Assembly (NCBI GenBank): GCA_965261065.1
Contig: OZ253444.1
Span: forward strand, 5,828,001 to 5,892,000
DNA length: 64,000 nucleotides
Source: JAKZVK01 sp965261065
GTDB taxonomy: Bacteria > Acidobacteriota > Terriglobia > Bryobacterales > UBA6623
Direction: 5' to 3'
The notes under the pieces are model-generated. The model worked only from the letters and a program-made list of their open reading frames with translations, was not told where the DNA came from and ran no database searches. Below, piece by piece: positions 25,101 to 33,659 of this stretch. The position numbers and the translations under genes were made by a program. Numbering within the stretch: the first letter of the stretch is position 1; the number at the start of each line of letters is the position of its first letter.

Positions 25101-26401
25101 CTCTGATCTTCGCCGCCCGGCGCAAGCAGCAGCACTGGGACCTGGAAGCGCTGGAGACGGCCACCCGTGCGGCACTGCACCGAGCCGGCGCGAAGTTGCT
25201 CGAGCAACTGTTGGAGGCGCCCGCCGACGCCGCGCCTGAGCCATCCTGTCGCTGCGGCCGTCGCACCCGTCACCGCGGTCGGCGGCCCAAGACCGTGGTG
25301 AGTGTGCTCGGCGCGGTCGCGATCGAACGGCCCTACTACCTCTGCTCGGCGTGCCATCAGGGACAGTTCCCCTTTGACCGCGAACTCGATGTCGACAACA
25401 CGCACTACTCTCCCGGCGTGCGCCGCATGATGGCGCTGGTGGGCAGCGAGTCGTCGTTTGAAAGCAGTCGCGAGCAACTGCGGGTGTTAGCCGGTTTGGA
25501 CGTTACCACCAAAGCCATCGAGCGCGGCGCCGAGGCGATCGGGGCCGACCTCGGCGCCCGCGAACAACAACAGATCCAACGGGCGGTGCAACTGCCGCTG
25601 CCCGCGGTGGCCGGGGCCGACATTCCGGTTCTCTACATCGAGATGGACGGCACCGGGGTGCCGATGGTGGCGGCCGAGACGGCGGGACGAGCCGGCAAAA
25701 AGGACCGCGAGCGCGCCCGCACGCGGGAGGTCAAGCTCGGCTGTGTGTTCACGCAAGCCGAGGGCAAGCCAGGCGACCGACCCGTGCGTGAGGAAGGGTC
25801 GACGAGCTATACGGGAGCGATCGAGGGCGCCGAGGCGTTTGGGCGACGCCTCTGGCAGCAGGCCTGGGAGCGCGGCTGGGGGCGGGCGAACAAGAAGGTG
25901 GTAATCGGCGACGGAGCCGCCTGGATCTGGAACCTCTCGCATCAATACTTCGCGGGCGCGATCGAAATCGTGGACCTCTATCATGCGCGCCAGCACTTGT
26001 GGGAGTTGGCGGCGCAACTGGGGCTCGACGACGAGCCCAGCCGGCGGCGCTGGACCCAGCAACGGCTCCGCCAACTCGATCAGGGTCAGATCAAGAAGTT
26101 GGTGGCGGCCCTACGAGGTGTGGTGGCCCCGCAGCCGGATCTGGCTCGTCGACTGACGAGCGAAGCGGAGTACTTCGAACACAACGCCGAGCGGATGCGC
26201 TATCCGCACTTTCGCAAGCAGGGATTGTTCATCGGTTCAGGGGTGATCGAGGCGGGATGCAAGACGGTAGTGGCGCAACGTCTGAAGCGCTCGGGCATGT
26301 TCTGGACGGTACGCGGCGCGAACGCCATCCTGGCGCTACGCTGCGCCCGCCTCAGCGGCCGCTTCGAAGACTACTGGGAATCCCGCACCCAGGCCGGATG
26401 A
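25094..26401 (+). CDS. ISKra4-family transposase, copy 1
   Basis: This is the DDE transposase frame, 435 residues if started at 25094. It begins with a Cys-rich module (CRCGRRTRHRGRRPKTVVSV, YYLCSACHQG), then VLYIEMDGTGVPMVAAETAG with the first Asp, VVIGDGAAWIWNLSHQYF with the second, and GSGVIEAGCKTVVAQRLKRS with the Glu. The same frame is open upstream to the A-run at 25042-25049 (AAAIQQEVTQEVEQLLTLIF), so the natural product is probably a fusion reached by -1 frameshifting or by transcriptional slippage adding one A. It ends at 26401, just before the right inverted repeat. Confidence 0.88.
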   Translation: MLTLIFAARRKQQHWDLEALETATRAALHRAGAKLLEQLLEAPADAAPEPSCRCGRRTRHRGRRPKTVVSVLGAVAIERPYYLCSACHQGQFPFDRELDVDNTHYSPGVRRMMALVGSESSFESSREQLRVLAGLDVTTKAIERGAEAIGADLGAREQQQIQRAVQLPLPAVAGADIPVLYIEMDGTGVPMVAAETAGRAGKKDRERARTREVKLGCVFTQAEGKPGDRPVREEGSTSYTGAIEGAEAFGRRLWQQAWERGWGRANKKVVIGDGAAWIWNLSHQYFAGAIEIVDLYHARQHLWELAAQLGLDDEPSRRRWTQQRLRQLDQGQIKKLVAALRGVVAPQPDLARRLTSEAEYFEHNAERMRYPHFRKQGLFIGSGVIEAGCKTVVAQRLKRSGMFWTVRGANAILALRCARLSGRFEDYWESRTQAG

Positions 26402-26604
26402 GCGGCACTTTTATGTCGCGCACCCAGCAGCCGCTCTGCTGTCTTCGTCTTCCCGCAGCCAGCGAAAAGAGTCGTGCGGCCGACGTGAGCCGACTCGGCG
26501 GCCTCCTTGATGGTTCGTGTGGTCAAGAGCGCGCCGATGGCACGCATCTGGGCGTCCGAGAGTTTGTCGGATGCGTCTTTCGTGGTGTTGATTCGATTGG
26601 ACAT

Positions 26605-26950
26605 GGTAATGTTCTTTCGTGGCACGATCTGGCACCGTGCCGGGCTTTGGGTTGGTGATCGTCTCCTCAATCTCACAGTAGCAAGCCGGTGAGTCGATCT
26701 CGACCCTCACAGAGAGGCAAGTGATTGATTAGGGGTGAGTTAGGATGTTTTGGTTTTCTGTGATGAAAGTGTGCGTTTGCGGGAGATGGTGGGATTGAGC
26801 TTCTCTGGAGAGTGCCACCAGAAGAGTGCCAATGGGGTTGCGGCGGCGTGCGGGCGCAGGGGCCCACCTCGACATGAGATGCCTGAGCTGGACGGAGTTC
26901 TGCTCTAGAATCTGGGTCAACAGGCTCCACTGCAACGCCGGACCGCTGCC
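26605..26950. other. Upstream region of the broken helix-turn-helix gene
   Basis: No coding region is recognised in these 346 bases. They presumably hold the promoter of the leftward helix-turn-helix gene (TTACCATG start context at 26604) and unique DNA running up to the palindromic repeat. Confidence 0.35.
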
Positions 26951-27125
26951 TCAGGGGCTGTGAAAAAATCGGTGTCCATCAACATTCGTGGAAGCTGGCG
27001 CAATTGTAGGGGCGGGCCCCTGCGCCCGCCCGCGCTTTGCTGATGACTTGCGATGTCCGGGGCGGGTCGGGCGGGCACGGGAACCCGCCCCTACAATCCT
27101 CCAGCGTTTTCTTCACAGCCCCTGA
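26951..27125. repeat. 175-bp palindromic repeat element (MITE-like)
   Basis: The outer arms TCAGGGGCTGTGAAAAAA and TTTTCTTCACAGCCCCTGA and the inner arms TTGTAGGGGCGGGCCCC and CGGGAACCCGCCCCTACAA make nested inverted repeats. Related inner sequence is in the 142-bp inverted pair at 41765 and 43828. The outer motif CAGGGGCTGTGGAAAAA recurs at about 60697. Confidence 0.7.
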
Positions 27126-27499
27126 CGGTCACGGCTCGGTTCAAAATCGGTTCAAAAAAAGAGGCCCTCTGGCTCCAGTCTGTGATGACCTCAGCGGCCC
27201 GCTCTAGATAGGAGCGAAAGAGCGGGCTTGAACGGACGGTCCTCACCTGACGGATTGCGTCAGGAGCTGCCGTTCGCGGGGGAAGGTCGCTTACATATTT
27301 TCGGAGAGCAACATCGAAACTGCCTGCGCAGGAAACGGTCGTTGTTGGTCCGGCGATCTGTCCGCACCGGTCGTTCCCGCTATCAGGCTAGCAGACGTAG
27401 ATCACGCCCTGGGGTTGGCGGAGGCGCAAGTTGTTGAAACGAAGGAGAATAAAGTTCTGGAAGATCTGTGACTCCGCGACTCACCCACCGGAGTTCGGG
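27126..27499. other. Non-coding stretch before the truncated IS110
   Basis: No gene is recognised. Small hairpins are visible (CCCGCTCT/AGAGCGGG at 27198-27226, CCTGACG/CGTCAGG at 27246-27264). The IS110 boundary shared with copy 1 begins at base 27500. Confidence 0.35.
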
Positions 27500-27601
27500 C
27501 TCTGTTTCAATGCATAGGTAGTGGCAAAGAGGAATCCTCCCGGGGGCAAAATGCTGAGAGCGGCCACGCGGTCGGCTCAGAGCCAATCCCAGGAGGATTC
27601 C

Positions 27602-28494
27602 ATGCCAGAACTCTACTACATCGGACTCGATGTCCATAAGAAAAGCATCAGCTTCTGCATCAAAACCGGGGACGGAACGATCGTCCAGCGCGGTCAGGTC
27701 GCGGCCACTCGCGCCGCCCTGACCGCTTGGGCGTCAGCCCTCGAGCGCCCTTGGGTGGGCGCGCTCGAAGCCACCCTGTTTACCGGCTGGATTTACGATC
27801 ACCTCCAACCCTTCGCCCAGGAACTGCAAGTCGCACACCCGGCCATGCTCAAGGCCATCGCCTGCGCCAAGAAGAAGAACGACCGTCTCGACGCCACCAA
27901 GATCAGTGACCTGCTGCGCTGCAACCTGCTGCCGCGCTGCTACGTGGCGCCGCCTGCCCTGCGCGAGTTGCGGCGCGTGCTGCGCTATCGCAATCTGCTG
28001 CTGGGCGAAGCCGTCCGCATGAAGAACAAAATCAGCGGGCTACTGATGGAAGTGGGCGAACCCTACGATGCCCGGCGGCTGCACGGGCGCAACTATTTCT
28101 ACTCCTATCTCGACAGCCTGCGCGACACGCCCGAGTCGGTGATCGAGCTGCTCGCCATCACCCGCGGCAGCCTGGAAATGTTCGATCGTTTGCAGCAGGA
28201 GTTACTGCGCGGATTGCGGCGCCATCCGCTGTTGCGGGAACGCATCGAGTTGCTGCAGTCGATTCGCGGCGTGGGGGAGGTGACGGCGTTGACCTGGGCG
28301 CTGGAGACCGTCGAGCCCGAGCGCTTCGGTTCGCTGGGCCAGGCGGTGAGTTACTGTGAGTTGTGTTCGGCACAGCGCGAGTCGGCCGGCAAGACGCAGC
28401 GGGGACCGCTGTCGAAGCAGCGCAACAAGCATTTGCAGCGGGTGCTGATCGAGGCGGCGAAACTCGCGCCGCGCTGGAACCCGCAACTGCACGA
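27602..28494 (+). pseudogene. IS110-family transposase, copy 2, 3'-truncated
   Basis: This copy is about 99 % identical in protein to the gene at 14390-15418. The few differences include PALRELRR for PALHELRR, RERIELLQ for RERVELLQ and YCELCSAQ for YCGLCSAQ; the last changes a residue close to the expected catalytic Ser. Homology stops at 28494 after WNPQLHE, where an ISKra4 element begins, so the last 44 or so residues are gone. The frame reads on into that element until 28789, but the extension has no family resemblance. The missing 3' part is not found beyond the ISKra4 element, so insertion was accompanied by a deletion. Confidence 0.88.
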
Positions 28495-28547
28495 GGGTGC
28501 GCGACAAGAAAGTGATGATTTGCGGGGCCCCTTTTTTGCGTGCGAAT

Positions 28548-28569
28548 CCTTACGTAGTGATACGTTAGG
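28548..28569 (+). promoter_or_regulatory. Palindrome upstream of ISKra4 copy 2 first gene
   Basis: CCTTACGTA and TACGTTAGG surround a GTGA centre, at the same place as the perfect palindrome of copy 1 (24631-24653). The sequence has diverged but the symmetry is kept, which suggests selection on the symmetry. Confidence 0.55.
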
Positions 28570-28583
28570 AAAGGAGGCGTACT

Positions 28584-29015
28584 ATGCCCGAATCTCTCGT
28601 CGCGCTCGAACGTCAACGAAAGGCCATCCTCGCTCGGATTCTCGATCTAGGAGACTTCCGCAGCGGATCCATCAGCGCTGTCAGCGGCCGCTGCGGCAAA
28701 CCGTCCTGCCGCTGCCATCAGCCCGGCCAGCCCGCTCATGGCCCGAACTACCGCCTGACCAGGAAGGTCAACGGCAAGACCGTGAGTGAGACCTTTTCCT
28801 CGCCCGCCCAGCGGTGCAAAGCGCAACGTGAAGTTGAGGCTTTTCACCGCTTCCGGGAGCTGAGCCGACAACTGCTCGAAGTCAACGAACAGATCTGCCG
28901 CTTGCGCCCCGTCGCCGAGGACGCCGAGCTGAGTCCGCAGGAAAAAAACGGCCGAGGCGATCCAGCAAGAAGTCACCGTAGAAGTAGGGAGGCTGCTACG
29001 GGTCGTCTTGTGTGA
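28584..29015 (+). CDS. DUF6788-like accessory protein of ISKra4 element, copy 2
   Basis: This protein has 143 residues from ATG 28584, behind AAAGGAGG. It is homologous to the gene at 24672: LVALERQRKAILARILDLGD, GRCGKPSCRCHQPGQPAHGP, VNGKTVSETFSSPAQRCKAQ and FHRFRELSRQLLEVNEQICR. The run before the frame change has seven A (28942-28948) instead of eight. The following residues (NGRGDPARSHRRSREAATGR) therefore differ completely from copy 1 and are probably out-of-frame filler. Confidence 0.72.
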   Translation: MPESLVALERQRKAILARILDLGDFRSGSISAVSGRCGKPSCRCHQPGQPAHGPNYRLTRKVNGKTVSETFSSPAQRCKAQREVEAFHRFRELSRQLLEVNEQICRLRPVAEDAELSPQEKNGRGDPARSHRRSREAATGRLV

Positions 29016-30297
29016 GAGGCGCAAGCGCGGGTCGCTCGACCTCGAAGCCGTCGAACAGGCGACGCGCGACGCGCTGCATCAAGCCGGCGCTGTCTTGCTC
29101 GATACGCTGTTGAACGAAGACGCGGCCGGCGAATCGCAGCAGCCCTGCGCCTGCGGCTCGCCAGCGCGCTACGCCGGTCGGCGGCCGAAGAAGCTCGTCA
29201 CGATGCTGGGCGAGGTCGTCGTCGAACGGCCGTACTATCACTGCAGCCGCTGCGGCAAAGGCTTCGCGCCGCACGACCAAGAGCTGGTCGTCAAAGCGAC
29301 GCAGTATTCGCCAGGCGTGCGCCGCATGACGGCGCTGGTCGGCTCCGAGACGTCGTTCGATCGCGGTCGCGCGTTGCTCGACGAGTTGGCCGGAGTGCGG
29401 CTGACCGCCAAGGCTGTCGAGCGCGAAGCCGAGGCGATCGGCGAAGATGTCGCCAGCGAAGAACAAGCCACGATCGCGCGCGCCGTACCGCTGGAGCTTC
29501 CTGCGATGTCAGGACCTGAAACTCCGATTCTCTACATCGAGATGGACGGCACGGGCGTACCGGTCACCGCCGCCGAGACGGCCGGCCGCAAGGGTAAGGA
29601 CGGCGGCCCGGCCGGCACGCGCGAGGTCAAGCTCGGCTGTGTGTTCACGCAAACAAGCTGCGACGAACAAGGCCGTCCCGTGCGCGACGAAGACTCGACC
29701 AGCTACACCGGCGCGATCGAGGACGCCGCCGCCTTCGGACGCCGCATTTACAGCGAGGCTTGGCGACGGGGTTGGAGTCGGGCGCGCAAGAAGGTCGTGC
29801 TTGGCGACGGTGCGGGCTGGATCTGGAATCTTTCGCACGAATACTTTCCCGGCGCGATCGAGATCGTCGACTTGTATCACGCTCGCGAACATCTGTGGGA
29901 GCTGGCGTCGAAGCTGTTTCCCCAACAACAAAAGCGCCTCCGCGGTTGGGCGCGGCGCATGCAGAAAAAGCTCGACGCGGGGCGCATCGAGCAACTCGTC
30001 ACTGCGCTGCGCGAGATCGAAACCGACGACCCGGAGTTGGCGCATCCGCTGGCGCTGGAGGCGGACTACTTCCAGCGCCATGCGGAGCGCATGCGTTACG
30101 GCGAGTTTCGCCGGCAGGGCTTGTTTGTGGGCTCAGGCGTGATCGAGGCGGGTTGCCGCACCGTCATTGCGAGTCGGTTGAAGCGCTCGGGCATGTTCTG
30201 GAACGTGCGCGGCGCGAACGCTATCACGGCTTTGCGTTGCGCACGGCTCAGCAACCGCTTCGACGACTACTGGGAGAATCGCGCTCGCGCGGCCTGA
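29008..30297 (+). CDS. ISKra4-family transposase, copy 2
   Basis: This protein has 429 residues if started at 29008 and belongs to the same family as the gene at 25094. Motifs are CACGSPARYAGRRPKKLVTM, YYHCSRCGKGFAPHDQE, ILYIEMDGTGVPVTAAETAG (first Asp), VVLGDGAGWIWNLSHEYF (second Asp) and GSGVIEAGCRTVIASRLKRS (Glu). The frame is open upstream to the A7 run through EAIQQEVTVEVGRLLRVV, equivalent to copy 1. It is offset +1 from the accessory gene, whereas copy 1 is offset -1. Fusion would therefore need loss of one A or a +1 shift, which may leave this copy inefficient. Confidence 0.86.
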   Translation: MCERRKRGSLDLEAVEQATRDALHQAGAVLLDTLLNEDAAGESQQPCACGSPARYAGRRPKKLVTMLGEVVVERPYYHCSRCGKGFAPHDQELVVKATQYSPGVRRMTALVGSETSFDRGRALLDELAGVRLTAKAVEREAEAIGEDVASEEQATIARAVPLELPAMSGPETPILYIEMDGTGVPVTAAETAGRKGKDGGPAGTREVKLGCVFTQTSCDEQGRPVRDEDSTSYTGAIEDAAAFGRRIYSEAWRRGWSRARKKVVLGDGAGWIWNLSHEYFPGAIEIVDLYHAREHLWELASKLFPQQQKRLRGWARRMQKKLDAGRIEQLVTALREIETDDPELAHPLALEADYFQRHAERMRYGEFRRQGLFVGSGVIEAGCRTVIASRLKRSGMFWNVRGANAITALRCARLSNRFDDYWENRARAA

Positions 30298-30484
30298 GCC
30301 TCACAAATTTGTCGCACACCCGATCATGGATGCCCCTCATCTGGCCGAGTTCGGTGCTGCCCCCGAGCCCCTCGGGGCCCCTCCGAAGCCAGGCACCTCT
30401 TGCGCGAGTGGAAGCCGAAGCAGTCGCCCTGGGAACGGTTCGATCACGCTTCGGCCGGTTAGCTCGGTTTCCTCTCCGTTGCAG

Positions 30485-30921
30485 CTACGACGGCAAGCGC
30501 TCCTTTAATTCCTGCGCCATCTTGAGCATATCCGTCATCTCGATTTCAGCGGCGGGTGGCGCAGGGCGCCCGTGCTGTTGTCCCTCCGCGTCGCGAAGGA
30601 TCTGCTCGACGATTCGAGAACTTTTCTGGCTTACTCCGTAGGATTCTAGCCGAGAACGGACGGTCTCAGCGGAAATCAACTCGGGCGGAATGCGTAGTCC
30701 TTTGGCCAAAGTCTTGCGGAGAACCGTCGCCGAACCGGAAGATGCGGCGGTGCTCCTTGACGGAGACGAGCCGTCGAAAGAGGCTGGAGAGCCCGTCCGA
30801 CCCTGACCGTCGGACGCGGAATGCCGCGAGCTCGTCACGCGCTTGACAAGCCACACTGCGCCCCAAACGACAATCAGGGCCACAGGGACGATCTGCCAGA
30901 GGGGGGGGGGAGGTCGTTCAT
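30485..30921 (-). pseudogene. Small membrane protein with poly-C tract at the N-terminus (possibly phase-variable)
   Basis: From GTG 30883 the frame encodes VALIVVWGAVWLVKRV, a transmembrane helix. A Ser/Gly-rich linker follows, then a helical tail (LAKGLRIPPELISAETVRSR, VSQKSSRIVEQILRDAEGQQ) of unknown family. A better start is ATG 30921, which reads MNDLPPP into a run of ten C (30910-30901 on this strand). With ten C the frame hits a stop after MNDLPPPSGRSSLWP. With eleven or eight it joins the long frame as ...LWQIVPVALIVVW, a natural membrane N-terminus. This is either a slipped-strand on/off switch, a mutation or a sequencing error. The complete protein would be about 145 residues. Confidence 0.6.
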
Positions 30922-31021
30922 CGCTTTCAGTCTCCTACCCGAAAGATACTCAACGCAGAAGCAAGGCCGTACGGCCAGCCGTGCCGCCCGGCGCCTCTTC
31001 GGGGCCGTCCACCGAGCTCTC

Positions 31022-32048
31022 CTACTCGCATCCCAGAGCGCCCTCGAAGATGTTGGCGAGGCAGACGGTATCTTCTCCCTGGTCGGCGACCGTGTCGGTG
31101 GAAAAGATGTTTTGAGATGATTCTTGTCCTTTGGGCGCCGAGCTCGACCAGAACACCGACGCTGGGCCCGCCGGCTCCGTCGTTGTTGCTTTCGAAGCGA
31201 TTGTTCATCAGCACCGCCCCGTAGCTACCCAACCGCACAGCACCCTGCTGGCTCCCTTCGAACCGGGTACCCGAGATCACCTGGTCGTTGGCGGGCCCCA
31301 GTACGTAGACGCTCCATTCGTTCGCTTGGCTCATGACGCTGTCCCGAATGCGTCAATGATTCGTGTCGGTGGCGAGGGCCACGTTGATGTCATTCGCCGA
31401 TACGTTGGCATCGCTTATGAGCACAGAAAAGGCCTGCTCACCGTAGATGCCGAGGGAAAAGCCGGATATGCGGACATTGTTGATTCGGACGATGTTGCCA
31501 CCCGAGACGTTGAGTCCGGCGACCGTCTGCGCCGGGTCGCCCGCGAAGTCGCCAAAGATGGCCAGATCCCTGATCGTCGTCTCAGAGTTGCCGCCCTGCG
31601 CTATCGCATCCTCTAGGATGATCGCCGAGGAGTTGGCGCTGATGCCCTCGAATACCAGTGAACCTTCGCCGGCCATTCCGACTCCGGCCAGGGTGAAGCG
31701 GGATGGGATCCGCAGTGTATGGAACAGAGTGCACTGCTGGTCGATAATCAGAGTGGCATTGGAGTGCGCCGTGCCGGCGACCTCGTTGAGGAAGCACGGA
31801 AGGTTGGGGCAGCCTCCCACCTCGCTGAGAAAGTAGTAGCGGTCGTTCGTGACGCCCGGGAATCCCGCGGCCGGAGCACAAGGAAGGTCGGCGGCGATCG
31901 GTAGATCCGGCGGGGTCTCCGCAGCAGCCTCTCTGAACTGACTCAGAATCGTCTGCGCGCGATCGGGGGCAGGCCTGACTGAATCCGCTTCGCAGCACAA
32001 CAACGTGGTGCACATCGCGGCGAGCAGGACACGATAACTCGGGTTCAT
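31022..32048 (-). pseudogene. Exported right-handed beta-helix protein with nonsense codon and frameshift
   Basis: From ATG 32048 an export signal (MNPSYRVLLAAMCTTLLCCE, possibly a lipoprotein signal with Cys 18 or 19) leads to repeated beta-helix rungs: LIIDQQCTLFHTLRIPSRFT, LVFEGISANSSAIILEDAI, TTIRDLAIFGDFAGD, IVRINNVRISGFSLGIYGE and FSVLISDANVSANDINVALA. TGA at 31355-31353 stops the frame where Trp would fit (TNH*RIRDSVMSQANEW). The same frame continues with VISGTRFEGSQQGAVRL and LMNNRFESN. One extra A near 31110 shifts the end; the restored tail is NIFSTDTVADQGEDTVCLAN...EGALGCE, stopping at 31022. It is a polysaccharide- or surface-associated protein, now inactive if the sequence is right. 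Confidence 0.7.
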
Positions 32049-32204
32049 CTACTTGTACCTCCGGCTCGCACAGGATATACCATTCCCCCTCCCGCACACA
32101 ACGAGTTCATTGACACGAGTCTATTGCCGCCAAGGCAGAAGTCGTGGGACCACCACCGAGACTCACCGGCGTTCTTGTCGAACCCTCAGAATACAAGGGG
32201 GAAA

Positions 32205-32227
32205 GGGGACGGAGCAGCTCCGTCCCC
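32205..32227. repeat. 23-bp palindrome
   Basis: GGGGACGGAG-CAG-CTCCGTCCCC is a perfect 10-bp-arm inverted repeat in the 500-base gap between the beta-helix remnant and the histidinol-phosphatase gene. It has no T-run, so it is more likely a REP-like unit than a terminator. Confidence 0.5.
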
Positions 32228-32276
32228 GTGAGGTTGAAAGAGCCGTAGGTCTTTACGAACGTTGGGCTAGTTCCCT

Positions 32277-32357
32277 TCACGGCCGCCGGGCGGGGATCAT
32301 TGACGGTCCCGCGTGAAGCCAGACGAGCAGTAGCATTCCCGCGAGAAGGAAACGCAT
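32277..32357 (-). pseudogene. Orphan signal peptide (remnant of a secreted-protein gene)
   Basis: ATG 32357 begins MRFLLAGMLLLVWLHAGPSM, a typical signal peptide, but a stop follows after 26 residues and no mature domain is found in any frame. It is probably the 5' scrap of a deleted gene. Chance occurrence is possible. Confidence 0.3.
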
Positions 32358-32548
32358 GGACCCATGACAGTAGGCTTTTGCCAACATCGCTTCGTGGCGA
32401 ATACGGCTCTAGGTGGTTGTGGCGGCGTCGCTGCTCGCTGTAGGGTCGGTGATTGCTGCCTACACTTCGGACCGGTCATCCGACAGTATCCCAGTATCCG
32501 CAAAGCCGCCTGGGACCAGCCGACCTTACCCTCATCCGTGATTCCTGC

Positions 32549-33430
32549 CTACAGCGCTGCTTGACGCCGAACGAGCTTGCCGTCCTCGCGCGCGAGGATG
32601 CTGACTTGGACTACTCCGTTGTCGAGAAGGTACCGGCGGGCTTCGTCGAGGCCCGCGCCGACTTGATCGGGGCCGTGGCTGTCGTCACCAAAGCAGAAGC
32701 CGATCCCCCTCTCGTGCGCGCGGCGGACGAGCCACGGGGCGGGATACGGCGAACCCAGACCCTTACGGTAGCCGGCCGTGTTGAGGTCGAGGATGCCGTT
32801 GTGCTTCGCGACGGCGTCGAGCGCCTGCTCGGCCGCGTCTCGAATGGCGGGCGTGTTGAGCGCGGCGGCCCGGGGGGCGTTCTTGCGGATCAAGTCGAGG
32901 TGGCCGACCACCTCCGGCTGCAGCGCCTCGACCATCTCGGCGACGGATTGGTAGTAGCGGATCGCCAGAGCCTCGAGGCTCCCGGCTTCGGATAACACCC
33001 GCTCGAACTCGCTCGGCTCGCCGTCGATCGCGATCTCGTCGACATAGTGGACGGACCCGACCATGTATTCGAAGCCATAGCGGCGACGGTGCTCTAGCAT
33101 CTCGTCGCGGTAGCTCGATGCCGGAACTACCTCTACCTCAAATCCGCGCAACACGACGAGGCGGTCGGCGAACTCCTCGGCCAGTTTGGCCACCGCCTGG
33201 GCGTAGGCGTCGAACTCTTCGGCCAAGCGCTCGACCGTATAGCCCTTCTCTCGCTCGGTGGGGTAGAGGAAGCGTTCCTGGCTGCGTGGGGCGTGCTCAC
33301 TGACGCCGAAGGTGTGATATCCGGCCGCGACCGCCGCCTCGATAACGGCGCGGAGTTCTCCTTCGGCGTGCTCGCAAAACTTGCCGCTGTGGCCCCCGTG
33401 GAGCGAGACCTTCCAGGGTTGAGACGTCAC
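32549..33430 (-). CDS. hisK: Histidinol-phosphatase of the PHP family (HisK/HisJ-type)
   Basis: This is a 293-residue metal-dependent phosphatase expected to convert L-histidinol phosphate to L-histidinol, the penultimate stage of histidine synthesis. PHP-fold metal-binding motifs are present in order: SLHGGHSGKFCEHA (about residue 10), FGVSEHAP, VVLRGFEVEV, YMVGSVHYVD, VVGHLDLIRK, ILDLNTAG and GFCFGDDSHGPDQVG near residue 255. GTG 33430 is the only good initiation codon near the conserved N-terminus, but the ribosome site is poorly spaced, so the start is uncertain. No other his genes are nearby. A related PHP phosphoesterase role cannot be excluded. Confidence 0.85.
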   Translation of the reverse strand: MTSQPWKVSLHGGHSGKFCEHAEGELRAVIEAAVAAGYHTFGVSEHAPRSQERFLYPTEREKGYTVERLAEEFDAYAQAVAKLAEEFADRLVVLRGFEVEVVPASSYRDEMLEHRRRYGFEYMVGSVHYVDEIAIDGEPSEFERVLSEAGSLEALAIRYYQSVAEMVEALQPEVVGHLDLIRKNAPRAAALNTPAIRDAAEQALDAVAKHNGILDLNTAGYRKGLGSPYPAPWLVRRAHERGIGFCFGDDSHGPDQVGAGLDEARRYLLDNGVVQVSILAREDGKLVRRQAAL

Positions 33431-33659
33431 CTTTCTAGTGTAGTGTCACAAGTCCGCGGGCCTGAGAACTGGGACATCGATTCTCACCCGCCGCGTGTCG
33501 GAATGCCTCACCGCCGACACAACTTTTCGCACAAAACTAGCGTCGGCGGCCGCGACTGTTTGGCCCGTGAAGGGTTAGCACTTGCAATGGAGCGGCGTGT
33601 CCGTTGCCCTTTGGGTCGGGCGTCGCCCTCTGACAACAAAACAAACAGGAGAGAATCGA

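Larger units (their letters stand above)
24577..26425 (+). mobile_element. ISKra4-family insertion sequence, copy 1, 1849 bp, 9-bp target duplication
   Basis: The inverted repeats GGGTGCGCGACATGAAAGTG (left) and GGGTGCGCGACATAAAAGTG (complement of right) are near perfect. AGCAGCCGC flanks at 24568-24576 and 26426-26434. It carries a small DUF6788-like gene and the transposase in a different frame. The second copy (28495-30321) is related but clearly diverged. Confidence 0.88.
22069..26604 (-). pseudogene. Small helix-turn-helix gene broken by two transposons and a frameshift
   Basis: The gene starts at ATG 26604 and reads SNRINTTKDASDKLSDAQ, MRAIGALLTTRTIKEAAESA and HVGRTTLF, a phage-like helix-turn-helix. 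One base is missing after TTLF (near 26460); the next frame gives RWLREDEDSRAA. At 26434 the frame runs into the target duplication of the ISKra4 element. Removing both transposons joins it to 22109-22069, giving ALRRPDARCIV and a stop. All DNA between 22110 and 26425 is inserted. The fold resembles DNA-packaging or phage regulatory helix-turn-helix domains; its function is unknown. Confidence 0.6.
28495..30321 (+). mobile_element. ISKra4-family insertion sequence, copy 2, 1827 bp
   Basis: The ends GGGTGCGCGACAAGAAAGTG (left) and GGGTGTGCGACAAATTTGTG (complement of right) are imperfect inverted repeats. Unlike copy 1 there is no flanking duplication: left flank CTGCACGA, right flank GATCATGG. 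This fits an adjacent deletion that also removed the end of the IS110. GCGGGGCCCCTTTTTTG at 28522-28538 could terminate transcription entering from outside. Confidence 0.85.

Noticed and set aside
28495..28789. IS110 copy 2 as a longer, 396-codon protein reading into the ISKra4 element
   Set aside because: Codons after 28494 are out-of-family and belong to the ISKra4 left end and its helper gene in another frame.
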